From an uncultured Bacteroidales bacterium (lineage in GTDB: Bacteria; Bacteroidota; Bacteroidia; Bacteroidales; F082), in assembly GCA_905234765.1 (NCBI GenBank), contig CAJOIF010000063.1, positions 1 to 6,417 of the forward strand: a DNA stretch of 6,417 bases, in the 5' to 3' direction. Both the position numbers and the translations under genes were made by a program. Positions 5,330-6,417 of this stretch are shown here, piece by piece (within the stretch, counting starts at the first letter, position 1; every line of letters starts with the position of its first letter). The notes under the pieces were generated by a model. That model made no database searches, had not been told where the DNA came from, and saw only the letters and a program-made list of their open reading frames with translations.

Positions 5330-6211
5330 ATGGCCAAAAAGAATTCCATAAATAAAACCACGATGTTGGGGTTGGGTGACATGAACCTTGAACATGTGCA
5401 TCTTGGCAATGAACTCCTTATCGCCGACCATTTTGATGTGAAGCGTGTCTTCCCACCTTATTTCCGCACTGCTATGCCCGTGTGCATCTTCCTGGAAAAA
5501 GGTTATTTGCGGGGGCGGTGCAACCTCATGGACATCGAAGCCATGGCTCCCTGCATGAGCATCCTCTTGCCCGACCAAATCCTTGAATTTACCGAGTCGA
5601 GCGAAGACCTTGAGGGCATGGTGGTGCTGATGTCGGAACGCTTCACCGATCGACTCAACATCAAGGTGGACTTCGACCTGATGCAGACCTTTCAGTCGCA
5701 ACGGGTCATCCCGCTCAACGAGGAAGCGCTTGCCACGATGTTGCAGTTTTGTGAAATGGTGAAGCGCCTCTCGCAATTCCCCGATCATCCCTTCCTGATG
5801 GAAACGGCAGTCAACCTGACTCGTGCCTTCTTTTTCGGAGCGGGCTACTTCTTCCACCAGCGACCCGAAACAGTTGCGCACAGCCGAGGCGAGCAACTGG
5901 TTGACGGTTTCCTGAAATTGGTGCAGATGCATTGCAGGCAAGAGCGGCAACTCGACTTCTACGCCCAAGAATTGTGCATTTCATCGAAATATCTTGCCGC
6001 CACCGTAAAGACTGTGACAGGCAAGACCGCTGGCGACTGGATCGAAGACTATGTGATGCTCGAAGCCAAGGCCATGCTGACCAATACCGACATGACCATC
6101 AGCCAAATCAGCGGCCACCTCCACTTCCCCGACACCTCCACCTTCGGGAAGTATTTCAGAAGGCACACGGGCTTGTCGCCGAAGGAGTTCAAGAAACAGA
6201 GCGGACAATAA
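5330..6211 (+). CDS. AraC-family transcriptional regulator, 293 aa
   Basis: Residues about 20-110 form a beta-rich, cupin-like sensing domain, with PVCIFLEKGYLRGRC and SILLPDQILEF resembling the N-terminal domain of Bacteroidales AraC regulators. Residues about 190-290 form the double helix-turn-helix DNA-binding domain. The first HTH is at about 208-228 (LDFYAQELCISSKYLAATVK). The second is at about 256-280 (TISQISGHLHFPDTSTFGKY), followed by the family signature FRRHTGLSPKEF. The length is normal and the protein complete. No signal peptide or membrane segment is present, so it is a cytoplasmic one-component regulator; the ligand is unknown. It is transcribed divergently from the three-gene envelope operon, the usual arrangement for a local regulator. 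The ATG at 5330 is chosen over the upstream TTG because of the promoter position. Confidence 0.92.
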   Translation: MAKKNSINKTTMLGLGDMNLEHVHLGNELLIADHFDVKRVFPPYFRTAMPVCIFLEKGYLRGRCNLMDIEAMAPCMSILLPDQILEFTESSEDLEGMVVLMSERFTDRLNIKVDFDLMQTFQSQRVIPLNEEALATMLQFCEMVKRLSQFPDHPFLMETAVNLTRAFFFGAGYFFHQRPETVAHSRGEQLVDGFLKLVQMHCRQERQLDFYAQELCISSKYLAATVKTVTGKTAGDWIEDYVMLEAKAMLTNTDMTISQISGHLHFPDTSTFGKYFRRHTGLSPKEFKKQSGQ

Positions 6212-6216
6212 TCAAC

Positions 6217-6257
6217 AAAATCCGCAATTCGGGCATAGGCTTGGGGTGCGGATTTTT
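6217..6257. terminator. Bidirectional hairpin terminator between two convergent AraC-family genes
   Basis: AAAATCCGCA (6217-6226) pairs perfectly with TGCGGATTTT (6247-6256), 10 pairs around a 20-base loop, with TTTTT at 6253-6257 on the plus strand. It starts 5 bases after the AraC stop. On the minus strand the hairpin also ends in TTTT, so it can serve the convergent gene ending at 6307 as well. The large loop makes it weaker than the one at 3971-4003. Confidence 0.7.
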
Positions 6258-6306
6258 CCGTTCAAAGGGAACAGCAAGTATATTTCAGCAAGTGGTTCTG
6301 CTCACA

Positions 6307-6417
6307 TCACCCAGTTTCCCGATATTCGCTTGGTGTCATGCCTGTCTCACGACGGAAGTACCTGGAGAAGAATGTGGCACTTTGAAAACCTAACTGACAA
6401 GCAATATCACACACTGG
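6307..6417 (-). CDS. AraC-family transcriptional regulator, C-terminal 36 residues only
   Basis: The minus strand from the right edge reads 36 codons to a TGA at 6309-6307. The peptide contains DIACQLGFQSATFFSRYF followed by RRETGMTPSEYRE. This is the second helix-turn-helix and the closing signature of AraC/XylS-family regulators (I-A-x-x-L-G-F, then S-x-F-x-R-x-F, then G-x-T-P-x-x-Y-R). Most of the gene lies beyond the window, so its sensing domain and target are unknown. It is convergent with the AraC gene at 5330-6211 and differs clearly from it in this region, so it is not a recent duplicate. Confidence 0.88.
   Translation of the reverse strand, partial: PVCDIACQLGFQSATFFSRYFRRETGMTPSEYRETG

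Noticed and set aside
5303..5968. Minus-strand frame of about 221 codons opposite the AraC gene
   Set aside because: It is His/Gln/Glu-rich without recognisable features and fully overlaps a secure AraC gene with its own promoter.
6272..6293. Direct repeat CAGCAAGT with a 14-base period
   Set aside because: It is short, has only two copies and lies between two convergent gene ends, where an operator is not expected.
1..6417. CRISPR array, tRNA/rRNA genes, insertion sequence or phage genes
   Set aside because: No regularly spaced repeats, cloverleaf-like segments, transposase or phage-type frames were seen on either strand.

Overview
The window looks like chromosomal DNA of a Bacteroidales bacterium (Prevotella- or Bacteroides-like). 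The grounds are a DUF5686 outer-membrane protein with a carboxypeptidase-regulatory-like domain, several small beta-barrel proteins with signal peptides ending in AQ and a C-terminal Phe, no clear Shine-Dalgarno sites, and promoters of the Bacteroidetes type (TTTG, about 20 bases, then TAnnTTTG). The genus cannot be fixed from sequence alone.

Layout. (1) Bases 2-418 (+) hold the C-terminal part of an alpha/beta-hydrolase (esterase/peptidase type), with a hairpin just after its stop. (2) Bases 419-565 lie between convergent genes. They carry a good -7 promoter motif and a 30-codon reading frame whose first residues resemble the start of TfoX-family proteins, possibly a gene remnant. (3) Bases 566-3838 (-) form a two-gene operon: a 860-residue DUF5686 protein followed 24 bases later by a 221-residue outer-membrane beta-barrel protein. 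(4) A strong hairpin terminator (3971-4003) separates this from a second minus-strand operon, 4035-5178. That operon encodes an 85-residue protein with 11-residue repeats, a 122-residue secreted Lys/Ala/Glu-rich helical protein, and a 167-residue outer-membrane beta-barrel protein whose start overlaps the previous stop as ATGA. (5) Divergent from it is an AraC-family regulator (5330-6211, +) with a textbook Bacteroidetes promoter and its own terminator. (6) The window ends in the last 36 codons of another AraC-family regulator on the minus strand (6307-6417).

How the parts may work together. Most of the window concerns the cell envelope. The AraC gene and the three-gene operon share a roughly 100-base divergent control region. 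The control regions of the two minus-strand operons share an exact 11-mer (GTGTTTTTGAC) inside a 41-base block of similar sequence. The 11-mer sits 46-47 bases upstream of each proposed -7 box, in the same orientation. This suggests that both envelope operons answer to one regulator, perhaps the AraC protein encoded here. The three-gene operon (repeat protein without a signal peptide, secreted helical protein, outer-membrane barrel) has no function I can name and is the best candidate for an undescribed system in this window.
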